Virus record (IMG/VR): IMGVR_UViG_3300036766_002289
Location: 92,056-156,055 of that record
Length of the DNA: 64,000 nt
Reading direction: 5' to 3' (one strand)
From: a virus
Made by a program: the position numbers and the translations under genes. Each line of letters starts with the position of its first letter. Positions within the stretch are counted from its first letter, which is position 1. This document shows positions 24,950-34,319 of the stretch, piece after piece. Below the pieces are notes generated by a model. The model was not told where the DNA came from. It saw only the letters and a program-made list of their open reading frames with translations, and did not search any database.

Positions 24950-26782
24950 TGTGAACAATTTGCAAATGATGCAGTAACCACGTTATCGGTTGCTGTTACA
25001 CTAACAGATACGACTATTACAGTCACATCTGCTTCGGGATTCCCTACTTATCCATTTCGGATTATGATTGATAACGAAATTATGATGGTTACGCTTGTTG
25101 TAGGACTAGTTTTTACTGTAACAAGAGGTATTGAAGAAACAACTATAGAGACTCACGACATTAATACCACAGTAGGTCAAGTCCTAACTAATGGTGGCCT
25201 TTGTGCGTTTAGTGAGTGTAGATTTGCCACTGGCACAAGAGCAAATCTACCAAGCCCCGAACTTGAAGGTAGACTTTATTTAACTCAATCTCCAGGTTGG
25301 TATCTCTTCAGGGAAAATGGCGCAGCGTGGCGTGCCTGGGGACCAATTTTCCAACTATCTGAAGGATTAGACCCACAAAATAGCATTTGGAGTTGGATTA
25401 ATGAAGACGACGGCGTGAATCCAAATCCTGGTTTGACAAATTTGTTTGGAGATTTAGTTTTCTCCGTTGCCCCTAATGTCGGTGCTGGCGAAAATGTAAG
25501 GCTATTCACAGAGAACGTTAATGCATCAACTCCTTATCCCCTTGAAAGTTCTGAACCATACGACATTTGCAGCGGACCTGATGGCAATTTGTGGGTCACT
25601 GATCTTGAAGGATTTGTGTGGAAAGTCACAACTGGCGGTGTAGCAACAGCTTATGCCTTATCAGGGGCAGAACCATATGGGATTGCAAGTGGCCCTGATG
25701 GCAATTTGTGGGTAGCCGATCTTAATGGTTTTGTCTGGAAGGTTACGACAGGTGGGGTAGGAACAGCTTATCCTTTAGTAGGGGCTACACCATACGATAT
25801 TTGTACTAATCCAGATGGTAATTTATGGGTTACAGATACAAATGGCAAGGTATGGAAGGTAACAACAGGTGGTGCAGGAACGTCTTATACATTAACAGCT
25901 TCAGAACCGCAAGGCATTTGTACTGGTTTTGATAATAATTTATGGGTAGCCGATCTTAATGGATTTGTCTGGAAGGTTACGACAGGTGGAGTAGGAACAT
26001 CCTATGCTTTAACTAATTCTTCTCCTGAAGACATTTGTAGTGGTTCGGATAATAACCTATGGGTTACAGACATGAATGGTTTTGTCTGGAAGGTCACGAC
26101 AGGTGGTGCAACAACATCTTATACATTATCGGGGGCAGAACCATATGATATTGCTAGTGGTGCAGATAGTAATTTATGGGCAACGGACCTTAATGGCTTT
26201 TTATGGAAAATAACGACAGGTGGCACTCCTACGAAATACAACACAATTGCTGGTTCAGAACCATATGGTATCTGCAATGGGCCTGACAGTAACTTATGGA
26301 TTGCGGATGCTGTAGGATTTGTGTGGAAAGCAACAAATACACAAGCCTTCGTGCCTTATACTGTAACTGTTGCGTTTACTCCGTTTTTATCACCTGTAGA
26401 TCAGACATATTGTGGCGTAGTTTTCAGAGATAGTGCTACCGATAAATTTGTATTCTATAAGATAATGTATGACACAACGAGTATTACTAAAAGGGATTTG
26501 GTAATATCCTTGGACAAATACACTAATTCAACCAGCTTGAGTGCTAATTATAAAACTTTGAGTGCTGGCACGTTGGTTTCACCAATGGTGTGGTTTAAGA
26601 TAAATGATGATGGGGCTAATTTGAATTGGTATTTTTCTAATGACGGGTTTAATTTTATGTTATTTGACAGTCATACAAGAACGGATTTCCTGGCTAATCC
26701 TGATGAAGTAGGCATTGCTTTCGGAACTAATAATGCAACGGGTGGTGCTGGAATGAATTTACACTCTTGGCTAAAGGTATAA
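24938..26782 (+). CDS. Structural-type protein with inserted Vgb-like seven-bladed propeller
   Basis: 614 residues from the ATG at 24938. Residues 1 to ~190 and the last ~150 match the paralogue at 26784 end to end. Between them, after ENVRLFTENVNASTPY, lie exactly seven ~39-residue repeats (PYDICSGPDGNLWVTDLNGF, VWKVTTGGVGTSY). That is the virginiamycin-B-lyase/SMP-30-like blade pattern, here used as a binding scaffold; the lyase catalytic His residues are not evident. The N-terminal part has an alternation of a DNEIMMVT strand and TVTRGIEE, as in phage receptor-binding or tail proteins. The C-terminal domain (VVFRDSATDKFVFYKIMYD) looks like a jelly-roll. Extracellular or virion role inferred. 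Confidence 0.75.
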   Translation: MTLGCEQFANDAVTTLSVAVTLTDTTITVTSASGFPTYPFRIMIDNEIMMVTLVVGLVFTVTRGIEETTIETHDINTTVGQVLTNGGLCAFSECRFATGTRANLPSPELEGRLYLTQSPGWYLFRENGAAWRAWGPIFQLSEGLDPQNSIWSWINEDDGVNPNPGLTNLFGDLVFSVAPNVGAGENVRLFTENVNASTPYPLESSEPYDICSGPDGNLWVTDLEGFVWKVTTGGVATAYALSGAEPYGIASGPDGNLWVADLNGFVWKVTTGGVGTAYPLVGATPYDICTNPDGNLWVTDTNGKVWKVTTGGAGTSYTLTASEPQGICTGFDNNLWVADLNGFVWKVTTGGVGTSYALTNSSPEDICSGSDNNLWVTDMNGFVWKVTTGGATTSYTLSGAEPYDIASGADSNLWATDLNGFLWKITTGGTPTKYNTIAGSEPYGICNGPDSNLWIADAVGFVWKATNTQAFVPYTVTVAFTPFLSPVDQTYCGVVFRDSATDKFVFYKIMYDTTSITKRDLVISLDKYTNSTSLSANYKTLSAGTLVSPMVWFKINDDGANLNWYFSNDGFNFMLFDSHTRTDFLANPDEVGIAFGTNNATGGAGMNLHSWLKV

Positions 26783-26783
26783 A

Positions 26784-27791
26784 ATGGCGTTTACTGAATA
26801 TTTTGCTAATAATGCTGTGACTACTCTTGCCGCACCTGTGGCGGCTATAGATTTGACGATAACAGTCGTTGCATCATTTAGTCCATTTCCAGCTAGTTTC
26901 CCTTATAGAATAAGGATTGGCGTTGAATATATGTTGGTTACGAATGCCGTAGGGCTGCTTTGGACGGTAACAAGGGGCGAAGAAGGTTCGACGCCAGCAG
27001 CATATGACACAGGTGATGAAGTTGCTAACGTGTTCACAGTTGAGAGTCTAATAAATTCCGCATATATGTATTGCCGTGCAGGAACAAGAGCGGCATTGCC
27101 TGTTACTGACCCATCTTTAGAAGGTAGATTTTATTTCCAAGATGATCCAGGTATTTACATCAAGAGAGATGATGGAACGGGTTGGACTTCTTATGGGACA
27201 TTATTCGAGTTATTTGAACCAAATGAAACGGGATTTAGTTGGGTAAATCAACAAACTGCTACGACGACAACTACTCAAGGCGGGGTTGTTTTAAGTAGTG
27301 CCGCACCTGCTGGTGCAGGTGATAATATCAACATTAGAGTTAAAACATCCCCAGGAACGCCTTATACAGTTAAAGCAGCATTTATACCTTTATTGTATCC
27401 AGTGAATCAAACTAGTGTAGGGTTTATTTTTAGAGAAAGCGGCACAAGCAAGATCATATTCTTCAGATTAATGTTTGATAATACAACGACGACCAAGACA
27501 GACTTGGTATTATCTGTAGATAAGTATACTAATCCTACAACTCTGTCTGCAAATTATAAGGTTGCCAGTGCTAATATATTCAAATCTCCGTTAATTTGGT
27601 TTAGTGTTACTGATAATGGTACTGACTTAATCTTTAGTTACTCAAATAACGACATTGATTACACTAGTTTCTTTACTTCTGCTAGAAATAACTTCTTTAC
27701 AACTGGCCCAAATCAGGTGGGGTATGCCATAAATAGTAACACAACCAGTGGTAATGCAATCATGACGCTATTATCATGGAAAGAATCTTAA
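26784..27791 (+). CDS. Structural-type protein, short paralogue of the 24938 gene
   Basis: 335 residues. The N-terminal domain (ANNAVTTLAAPVAAIDLTITVV, MLVTNAVGLLWTVTRGEEG) and C-terminal domain (VGFIFRESGTSKIIFFRLMFD...DKYTNPTTLSANYKV) match the preceding protein, but the propeller is absent and the two flanks join at SPGTPYTVKAAF. It starts one base after the previous stop. It documents the ancestral, uninserted form. Virion or surface role inferred. Confidence 0.7.
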   Translation: MAFTEYFANNAVTTLAAPVAAIDLTITVVASFSPFPASFPYRIRIGVEYMLVTNAVGLLWTVTRGEEGSTPAAYDTGDEVANVFTVESLINSAYMYCRAGTRAALPVTDPSLEGRFYFQDDPGIYIKRDDGTGWTSYGTLFELFEPNETGFSWVNQQTATTTTTQGGVVLSSAAPAGAGDNINIRVKTSPGTPYTVKAAFIPLLYPVNQTSVGFIFRESGTSKIIFFRLMFDNTTTTKTDLVLSVDKYTNPTTLSANYKVASANIFKSPLIWFSVTDNGTDLIFSYSNNDIDYTSFFTSARNNFFTTGPNQVGYAINSNTTSGNAIMTLLSWKES

Positions 27792-27810
27792 AAATTAAGG
27801 TAAATATATT

Positions 27811-29118
27811 ATGGCTCTATGTCCAAGTTCCGCCGATCCTGTTGTTACCGCCAATGACGTATTGGACTTATATACATCTATAACGTTAGATGGTGATTAT
27901 ACCGTTGCTGGATGTGGCACTAGGAATAACGGCACTGGCACCATCAATGTCAAGGATATACCGCCTGGCACCACTATTGACAGTGCCTATTTTATATACA
28001 ATACGTATGTGTCCAATAATATAGATACCCCAACTGTTTTGCTCAATGGCAGTGATGCTTCTGGAGTTTTGTATGGCATATGTGGGTCTACTTGCTGGGT
28101 TAATCCAGGGCCAGAATTAACCACTTATTTAAGAAATAGAGTTTACATTGAAGATGTTGGTCCTTCTGGTTTAGATTTGATTAATGGTAATGGTAAATAT
28201 ACTGTAAGTGACTTGCCAACTGACCCATCCATGCGTATTGGTACAGATGGGGATAGGGTACCTGGCTGTTCGTGTAGTCAAGGGGCGGTATTGGTTATTG
28301 TTTGGAAGTGGAACGATGATGCTGGTCCACTTCCTGGAACACCTGAAAGGGAAAGAAAGGTGCAAATACATGTTGGAGCAAAACTAATTGCTACACCAAC
28401 AGGAATTTGGGGCGGTTCTACCGATTACGCATACAATTTTGATCCTGGTAATTATAAAGGAAACTCAAAGATAGTGTTGGCAGCAGGGGATACGCAAAAT
28501 TCTATTATTGGTGATAGTATTGAACTTAATGGAGTGCGACTTGCGCCACCTAATAACGCATTTATAAAAACTGGTAAGAGTATATCGGTTAGAAACCTCA
28601 GTGCCGTCAATTTGTATAGTGGAGCTAGTAATAATCTTGCTTATGTCAAGACAACTAACGATTGTATTTGTTGGTTTTTATTTGTAATTTCTGGGGACCA
28701 AACTTCGCCTGCTTCAAGATTTCAACCTGTGAGTTGTGCTGCGCAATTATTAGACGACTCTATAACTGCTGGCGATCTTACTCTTAATATTCATTCAAAT
28801 CTAAATGAAGTCCCCCCTTGGACGGCCGATGGGGATATTCCTAATTGCTATGCAGTAGTGGGGGGTGGTTTCCCACCACCACCTTTTTACGTAAGTATTG
28901 ATAAAGAGATAATAGAAGTTACTGGCAAAGGTGGAGCTAATCCACAAGACCAAACGACTTGGACGATTGTTAGAGCACAAGGCGGAACAACAGCTGCTTC
29001 TCATGCAATTAAGTCGTGTGTAAGAATGGCAATGCCGATACAGTCTAAGCAGGCAATGCAAGCAGCACTGAATCAAAGAAGACAGGCTTCGCAAAGACCG
29101 CAGCCTGGACAAGTTTAA
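27811..29118 (+). CDS. Cys-containing surface protein with DUF3344-like domain
   Basis: 435 residues. The main domain (1 to ~300) has features also repeated twice in the 29823 gene: VAGCGTRN, a TIDSAYFIYN strand, GICGSTCW, YTVSDLP, CSCSQGAVLVIVWKW, an acidic DGD turn and AAGDTQNS. This pattern recalls the DUF3344 repeat of archaeal and bacterial surface proteins, assigned from memory. Conserved Cys pairs suggest disulphides, unusual for a cytoplasmic product. The C-terminal ~100 residues form another domain ending in a Gln-rich basic tail. It sits within the surface-protein cluster, preceded by a TAAATATATT box. Confidence 0.6.
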   Translation: MALCPSSADPVVTANDVLDLYTSITLDGDYTVAGCGTRNNGTGTINVKDIPPGTTIDSAYFIYNTYVSNNIDTPTVLLNGSDASGVLYGICGSTCWVNPGPELTTYLRNRVYIEDVGPSGLDLINGNGKYTVSDLPTDPSMRIGTDGDRVPGCSCSQGAVLVIVWKWNDDAGPLPGTPERERKVQIHVGAKLIATPTGIWGGSTDYAYNFDPGNYKGNSKIVLAAGDTQNSIIGDSIELNGVRLAPPNNAFIKTGKSISVRNLSAVNLYSGASNNLAYVKTTNDCICWFLFVISGDQTSPASRFQPVSCAAQLLDDSITAGDLTLNIHSNLNEVPPWTADGDIPNCYAVVGGGFPPPPFYVSIDKEIIEVTGKGGANPQDQTTWTIVRAQGGTTAASHAIKSCVRMAMPIQSKQAMQAALNQRRQASQRPQPGQV

Positions 29119-29131
29119 TAAGGGATGATAA

Positions 29132-29815
29132 ATGAGTAGTATAATAAGTGGAAGAATATTTACAGATGCATTTCCTGGTTGGTCCTGGTCGAGAGACGAT
29201 GGTTCAGCGTGGACAAAATGGGGTCATTTTAATGAACTTAATGAGCCAGATCAAAGTTTATTCGCTTGGGTAAATCAGAGTTCTGCAACTTTTTCAACAA
29301 CTTATGGCCCAACGGTTCTTAAAACACCTGCGCCAGGTGGGGCAGGAGAAAATGTAAACCTTCGTGTGCTAACTGCTGTTGCAACACCATATAGTCTAAT
29401 TGCAGGGTTTTTACCGCAAATTGACCCCACAAACCAGACTAGTTGTGGGGTTGTTTTTAGAGAAAGTTCTACTGGAAAGTTTATATTTTTTAGATTGATG
29501 TTTGACACAACTTCGTCCATTACTAAGAGCGATATTGTGTTTTCAGTGGACAAATATACAAATCCAACTACTTTTAGTAGTAATTATGCTGTTGAAAGTG
29601 CTGGATTTTTGAAAGGGTCCATAATTTGGTTAAAAATGACTGATGACGGAATTAATTTAACTTGGTCATATTCTAACGATGGGCAGAATTACATAGATAT
29701 TACAAGTCAAAGTAGAACTAATTTTCTTGCTTCTGGTCCAAATCAGGTGGGGTTTGCCATAAATAGTAATACGACTAGCGGAGCGGCTGGGATGACTTTG
29801 CTATCTTGGGATTAA
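29132..29815 (+). CDS. Structural-type protein, C-terminal-domain paralogue
   Basis: 227 residues that align with the C-terminal two thirds of the 26784 protein: GWSWSRDDGSAWTKWGHFNELNEP, then VVFRESSTGKFIFFRLMFD and QVGFAINSNTTSGAAGM. It lacks the N-terminal TVTRGE domain, so the family here exists in three lengths. A GATAA-spaced ATG follows 13 bases after the previous stop. Confidence 0.65.
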   Translation: MSSIISGRIFTDAFPGWSWSRDDGSAWTKWGHFNELNEPDQSLFAWVNQSSATFSTTYGPTVLKTPAPGGAGENVNLRVLTAVATPYSLIAGFLPQIDPTNQTSCGVVFRESSTGKFIFFRLMFDTTSSITKSDIVFSVDKYTNPTTFSSNYAVESAGFLKGSIIWLKMTDDGINLTWSYSNDGQNYIDITSQSRTNFLASGPNQVGFAINSNTTSGAAGMTLLSWD

Positions 29816-29822
29816 GGAGATA

Positions 29823-31883
29823 ATGGCAGCGATATTAGATTTAAGTGGGACTCCAGGCTGTCCTAATTGCAAGCCTGGAACTTTTCAACAAGGCTTGTTA
29901 GACGATACGCCTTGTTGCACCCCATCAGGCACACCACCAGATATTGCTCTTTATAACAATTTATTTCCATTTTTCGATACAACTGGCGACCTTAATTTCT
30001 ACTTAGCAGGTGTTGGCACAAGAGATACGGATACTAACACTAATGTTGTCAATATTATTGTGCCAGACTTTACAGGATTTTCACCAGCAGGTGTAGCCGT
30101 AGTAGACGCTTATTTGTATTGGAATATACTTGCAGCAGATGCTGTTACAGCAGATACAGTCATCTTTGACGGCAATGGTCCATTTACTGGTTTACTTGTT
30201 GGTTGGTGTAATGATACTTGTTGGTTAGCACAGAATGATGGTTCAAATAGCGACGGCGCAACCCCTCCCCAATGTATATTCAACAGAGTTTATCGTTATA
30301 ATGTATCTGCTTTTGTACCTATTACTGGCGGAACTTTTAGAGTAGAACTCCCTGGAATAAGTACTTTGTTCCCTTCAATAGCCACAAACGGTTCTGATAC
30401 CCCTGCTTATCCTGGCTGTAATGGAAGTCAAGGTTTCGCATTGTTAGTTACCTATACTGATGGTGTGACAAGAAGAATTATAGCTTATGACGGCGCGGCT
30501 TTAGTTACAAATCCTGGTCACGGTTTCGGTGGATATGGTACTTATTCAGTGACGATTGATCCAGGTAATTTCAATAAGAATGCTGTTATTGCAAACGCAG
30601 CTGGTGATACGCAAACTGAGTATTCTGATAGTTTGAAATGGAATGGATCGCCATTCCCAGGCAACGGATTTGGTAGTTATTTTAATCCTAATGCTGGCAA
30701 TCTGTTATTTACTGGTGCAGGTGCTGGAGCGGACCAAAAAGAACCTGTAACCGCAGTTAGTGGCTATCCTACCATAAAAAACTGTCCTAATACGGCAACG
30801 ATTGATATTACTGCGGGAGTTGAATGCTTAGATTGGTTCTTATTTGTATATGCAGCAGAAGATGATGTATGTTGTGTGCAGGACACTAATCCTGTTGCAC
30901 CTTACGACCAAATGAGCCTGTACCAGAACATAGTCGCAAATGCTGATTTCGTTCTTGAAGGTGTGGGCACAAGAAACATTGATATGGCTGGAGTAGGCAC
31001 GACTATTAATATCAACGTGCCAGGAACTACTGTAATAAAGGCTTGGGTATATTGGAACGTATTTGCAGACAACACTAATTTAGCTACTTTTAATAAGATA
31101 AACTTTAAGGGTGCTGGAGATGTTGTTGGAACCTTTATTGGTTGGGGAGATAACACATGTTGGAGCGTTTGTGATCCAGGAGATGGTAGTAATACTGTTT
31201 GTGATACTGTTGGCGGGTATAATGAAATTAACAAGATTAAAAACAGAGTGTATAGACTTGATGTAACAGCACAAGTTACGACTGGCATGAATCCTTATAC
31301 AGTTAAATTACCTGGGGCAATTTTGGACCCTGGCATTTGTACTGCTTGTCCAGATGGAACAACTCATTATCCTGGTTGTGCAGGTACGCAAGGCGTAGCT
31401 TTGTTTGTGATATATGATGACCCGATTGAAAGAAACATTCTTCTATATGATGGTTGTGCGGTCGTAATTCCAGACGATTTCCCGCCTTTTACCCTTCAGA
31501 CTCCAGGTCCAATTGTGCCAAGTTATTCAATTGGTTTCGATACAATATATTATTTAAATGCCAAGATAGCTCTTGCAGTGGGAGACTCGCAAAACAATCC
31601 AGCTGTTGATAAACTTATTTTCAATCATGTTGACTTGCAGACGATTCCAAATCATTTCACACCTGACAGCGGAGCGTTATTGTCTGCAAATACTATTGAT
31701 CCTGTAAAAGCCTTCCCTGGCCCATGTTGTGGTAAATTTGGCAATACTGTAACGGTTTCTACAACGAGTGACTGTCTTAGTTGGTTCTTGTTTGCATACA
31801 GTGCAGAGAAATGTACGCCAAATTTGGCAACGAATTGCTCTATAGCTACGGTGCAAAATAATAATCAGCACTTCAGAAGTTAA
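29823..31883 (+). CDS. Two-domain Cys-rich surface protein (tandem DUF3344-like)
   Basis: 686 residues built of two homologous halves (about 30-350 and 360-670). Each has a YLYWNI/VYWNVF strand, F-x-G-x10-GWxxDTCW, a NRVYR(Y/L)(N/D)V strand, a PGCxG(S/T)QGxAL(L/F)V turn, an R-x-I-x-YDGxA(L/V)V strand and AxGD(T/S)QN, and each ends ECLDWFLFVYAAE / DCLSWFLFAYSAE. It begins with a Cys-rich segment (PGCPNCKPG, TPCCTPS). The 27811 gene carries a third copy. The many paired Cys suggest a secreted or virion-exposed protein. GGAG precedes the ATG. The 3' end meets the convergent GT9 gene with a four-base overlap. Confidence 0.65.
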   Translation: MAAILDLSGTPGCPNCKPGTFQQGLLDDTPCCTPSGTPPDIALYNNLFPFFDTTGDLNFYLAGVGTRDTDTNTNVVNIIVPDFTGFSPAGVAVVDAYLYWNILAADAVTADTVIFDGNGPFTGLLVGWCNDTCWLAQNDGSNSDGATPPQCIFNRVYRYNVSAFVPITGGTFRVELPGISTLFPSIATNGSDTPAYPGCNGSQGFALLVTYTDGVTRRIIAYDGAALVTNPGHGFGGYGTYSVTIDPGNFNKNAVIANAAGDTQTEYSDSLKWNGSPFPGNGFGSYFNPNAGNLLFTGAGAGADQKEPVTAVSGYPTIKNCPNTATIDITAGVECLDWFLFVYAAEDDVCCVQDTNPVAPYDQMSLYQNIVANADFVLEGVGTRNIDMAGVGTTININVPGTTVIKAWVYWNVFADNTNLATFNKINFKGAGDVVGTFIGWGDNTCWSVCDPGDGSNTVCDTVGGYNEINKIKNRVYRLDVTAQVTTGMNPYTVKLPGAILDPGICTACPDGTTHYPGCAGTQGVALFVIYDDPIERNILLYDGCAVVIPDDFPPFTLQTPGPIVPSYSIGFDTIYYLNAKIALAVGDSQNNPAVDKLIFNHVDLQTIPNHFTPDSGALLSANTIDPVKAFPGPCCGKFGNTVTVSTTSDCLSWFLFAYSAEKCTPNLATNCSIATVQNNNQHFRS

Positions 31884-32578
31884 TTGTGTTTCAGGGATTC
31901 TTCGGTAATGCCAATTAATATGTTTTGTAGAGGTGGTTTCATATAGCGTGACATTGAAAACCCTTCAGCAATAACTAATTGACTACTTGCACAACCCATA
32001 AATACTTTTGATTTTGCAATCCAGGCGGTAGTTTCCAAGAAGTCTAATCCAGTTTTATCAATGCCTATATCCCCAACATAATCGCCTTTAGCCCCAATTT
32101 GTACTATGTTAACTTTACTTGGGCCATTATCTAAATCCTTAATTAAAGGAGTCCAGAAATCTTCACCTCTTGGGGCAACAATGATATATTCTTTATCTAA
32201 TGTAGCCATATCTTCATATTCATAATATACCTTTTGATTCATTGGTATATCTAAACTTTTACATATATGATCGGGAATATACATTTGTGGCACTTCGCGT
32301 ATCCCTGCTTGATAGACCGCTTCATATTCGTTTTCATTTGGAACTGGTAAGTACCAGGGTTGGATGCCTAATCCCATATGATCCATTACATAGTCTTCGT
32401 TAATAAGAAATTGGTCAATACAGGATTGATATTCCATGAGTCTTTTTAGGGGGCGACAATATTCGCTGGTCCAGAAGTCCGCAACTGCATTATGTTTTTT
32501 GCATAGCCAGCGTACAGCTGTTAGGCAATACAAAACGTCTCCCATTTTTCCTGGCATTGCTACTGCTATCTTGTTCAT
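31880..32578 (-). CDS. GT9/heptosyltransferase-like glycosyltransferase
   Basis: 232 residues starting MNKIAVAMPGKMGDVLYCLTA, the N-terminal loop (G-x-x-GD-x-L) of GT9 heptosyltransferase-type enzymes. The C-terminal half has FLETTAWIAKSKVFMGCASSQLVIAEGF, equivalent to the nucleotide-sugar site. It is shorter than typical GT9 (~330). TATAAT lies 7-12 bases upstream of the ATG, a start-proximal promoter. The first codons and this promoter are duplicated at 33313-33362. Confidence 0.7.
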   Translation of the reverse strand: MNKIAVAMPGKMGDVLYCLTAVRWLCKKHNAVADFWTSEYCRPLKRLMEYQSCIDQFLINEDYVMDHMGLGIQPWYLPVPNENEYEAVYQAGIREVPQMYIPDHICKSLDIPMNQKVYYEYEDMATLDKEYIIVAPRGEDFWTPLIKDLDNGPSKVNIVQIGAKGDYVGDIGIDKTGLDFLETTAWIAKSKVFMGCASSQLVIAEGFSMSRYMKPPLQNILIGITEESLKHN

Positions 32579-32599
32579 GCAGTTATTATAGAATAATGA

Positions 32600-33232
32600 C
32601 TAAATTTTTAAGATAAAAGAATCTTGATTATACACAACCCGCTCTATTGCTGCCCATTTAGGATTATTTTCATAGATAGTTTTGATTTCTTCAGTGGTGA
32701 AGTGGGCAAGTGGGTCTTTATTATAATTATTTAATGATGTTTTTGTTTTAGTAAATTTAATAATTTGTTCATCAATAGAATAAAATTTGTTTACTAAATT
32801 TAAAAAATCGGATTGAATGTTTTCGCACCTTAACCAATAATCAATATTGAAGTTAGCTACATAATAGTCGATCATCCAATCTCCTAAAGTAGAAAGAGTT
32901 TCTGGTTGATTCTGGACTGAATAAGGTGGTGGTAAATATAATTTGTAGTTTTTATCAAAATAAGCTGCCTTATCTGGGACCGTTGAAATACCACCAGTGA
33001 ATAAATGATGATAAATAAAACTTAAAATAAAATTTGGTAGTCTTCTAATATTAAGAATAAGTTTTTTATCTTTAATTAGGTCTATTCTTTCCGAAAATGG
33101 AGCATGTTTGTTATTATCATCAGGGTCAGCAAATATAATTTTATCAGGAATGGAATTTATAAAAAATGCACTGGTTGCATCACCAGCAGTTTTGGGCATA
33201 TGTCCCCATGAAAAATCATCTGTAACAATCAT
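32600..33232 (-). CDS. Sulfotransferase-family protein
   Basis: 210 residues. WGHMPKTAGDATSAFF near residues 9-24 resembles the 5'-phosphosulfate loop (PKT-G-T/S) of PAPS-dependent sulfotransferases. KLILNIRRLPNFILSFIYHHLF near residues 56-77 gives the 3'-phosphate motif (R...S). The C-terminal helical part is short. It presumably sulfates a glycan in the cytoplasm. It diverges from the FkbM gene at 33385. Confidence 0.6.
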   Translation of the reverse strand: MIVTDDFSWGHMPKTAGDATSAFFINSIPDKIIFADPDDNNKHAPFSERIDLIKDKKLILNIRRLPNFILSFIYHHLFTGGISTVPDKAAYFDKNYKLYLPPPYSVQNQPETLSTLGDWMIDYYVANFNIDYWLRCENIQSDFLNLVNKFYSIDEQIIKFTKTKTSLNNYNKDPLAHFTTEEIKTIYENNPKWAAIERVVYNQDSFILKI

Positions 33233-33312
33233 TGTATATATCTATCTATAGCTGCGTTAGCTATATAATCAATCTATTTCTGGTCATGCTCAAGATTTTA
33301 TATAACCATAAC

Positions 33313-33351
33313 TCACTTTTTCCCTGGCATTGCTACTGCTATCTTGTTCAT
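33313..33351 (-). pseudogene. Duplicated start of the GT9 gene, truncated after 12 codons
   Basis: 30 bases at 33323-33352 are identical to 32550-32579, the first codons of the GT9 gene. On the minus strand this gives MNKIAVAMPGKK then TGA. The flanking CTATAATA box is also present (33355-33362). It is the remnant of a duplicated gene start, probably left when a paralogue was lost. The rest of the intergenic stretch 33233-33384 has a seven-base hairpin (33247-33265) and no gene. Confidence 0.7.
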
Positions 33352-33384
33352 GTAAATATTATAGAAAGTTGAATACATATTTTT

Positions 33385-34032
33385 ATGGAATATGTAACAG
33401 AAGGTGCCCCTGAGTATGCAATGACCTTATTTCCCCCAGGTTTTAAAGGTGTATGCGTCGATGTAGGTGCCTATGACTCTAAATGGATTAATAATACATG
33501 GATTTTTGAGAAAGCTGGCTGGGAGACGTATTGTATTGAACCTAATCCCAAATGTATTCCAACCCTTAAAAAAGAAAGAAAAAATGTATTAGAATATGCT
33601 TGTGGTGCTGCCAATCAAGACGATGTTGATTTCTTTGTTTATACAGTTGAAACTGTAGGAGAAGCTGCTGGCAGTGGTTTAATTGACCACTGTGCTGGGC
33701 CTCAAGGCGAATATCACAAAACAATCTTCACTAGAAAAGAAAAAGTTAAAGTTAGAACTCTGGATTGGCTGATGGAAAATGAAATCAAGCAAGACCACGT
33801 TGACTATGTTTCTATTGACGTAGAAAGAAACGAAATGAATGTCTTAAGGGGGTTTGACCTTGCTAGATGGAAGGTTAATGTAGTTCTTATTGAGAATCTT
33901 GAGCATGACCAAGAACAGCGTGATTATATGGTTGAAGCTGGCTATAGATACATCCATCGCATGACATTTAATGATTTCTATGTAACGCACGCCTTTTACG
34001 ATAATATGAAAGACTATTATCAATTTCCGTAA
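33385..34032 (+). CDS. FkbM-family methyltransferase
   Basis: 215 residues: GVCVDVGAYDSKWINNTWIF is the SAM-binding strand-loop, CIEPNP is motif II with the acidic ribose ligand, and YVSIDVERNEMNVLRGFDL is the FkbM-family metal/SAM segment (ID-E-NE-VL-G). FkbM enzymes O-methylate sugars. The 3' end overlaps the convergent small gene by 13 bases. Confidence 0.85.
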   Translation: MEYVTEGAPEYAMTLFPPGFKGVCVDVGAYDSKWINNTWIFEKAGWETYCIEPNPKCIPTLKKERKNVLEYACGAANQDDVDFFVYTVETVGEAAGSGLIDHCAGPQGEYHKTIFTRKEKVKVRTLDWLMENEIKQDHVDYVSIDVERNEMNVLRGFDLARWKVNVVLIENLEHDQEQRDYMVEAGYRYIHRMTFNDFYVTHAFYDNMKDYYQFP

Positions 34033-34319
34033 GTCTTCATTGATACTGAATCTAAACTAAAATTCAATAACTCGTCAATACTCTTGATGAGTTTGTTTCT
34101 TTTGGCGTTCAGGAGTTGGCAATCTTTACTGTATTTGGCTATTTCTTCATCGGTTCCGCCACCCATGATTTTTTCTTGAAGAAACCAGATTTTCATATTG
34201 ACCGTGAAAATTTCGTCTACTAGTAAACCTGGAGTCTTGACACATATAGAATCCTGATACATATAGTCATATATTCTTTTAATGAAGAATCTGAATTGGT
34301 CTTTAATAAATTTAATCAT
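34020..34319 (-). CDS. Small helical protein, possibly DUF4254-like
   Basis: 99 residues: GLLVDEIFTVNMKIWFLQEK followed by QLLNAKRNKLIKSIDELL. From memory this V-x-N-x-K-I-W-x-x-x-E pattern recalls DUF4254-type proteins found in sugar biosynthesis loci, but this is weak. The start overlaps the stop of the C-methyltransferase (ATGA-type), so the two are translationally coupled. Confidence 0.5.
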   Translation of the reverse strand: MIKFIKDQFRFFIKRIYDYMYQDSICVKTPGLLVDEIFTVNMKIWFLQEKIMGGGTDEEIAKYSKDCQLLNAKRNKLIKSIDELLNFSLDSVSMKTYGN

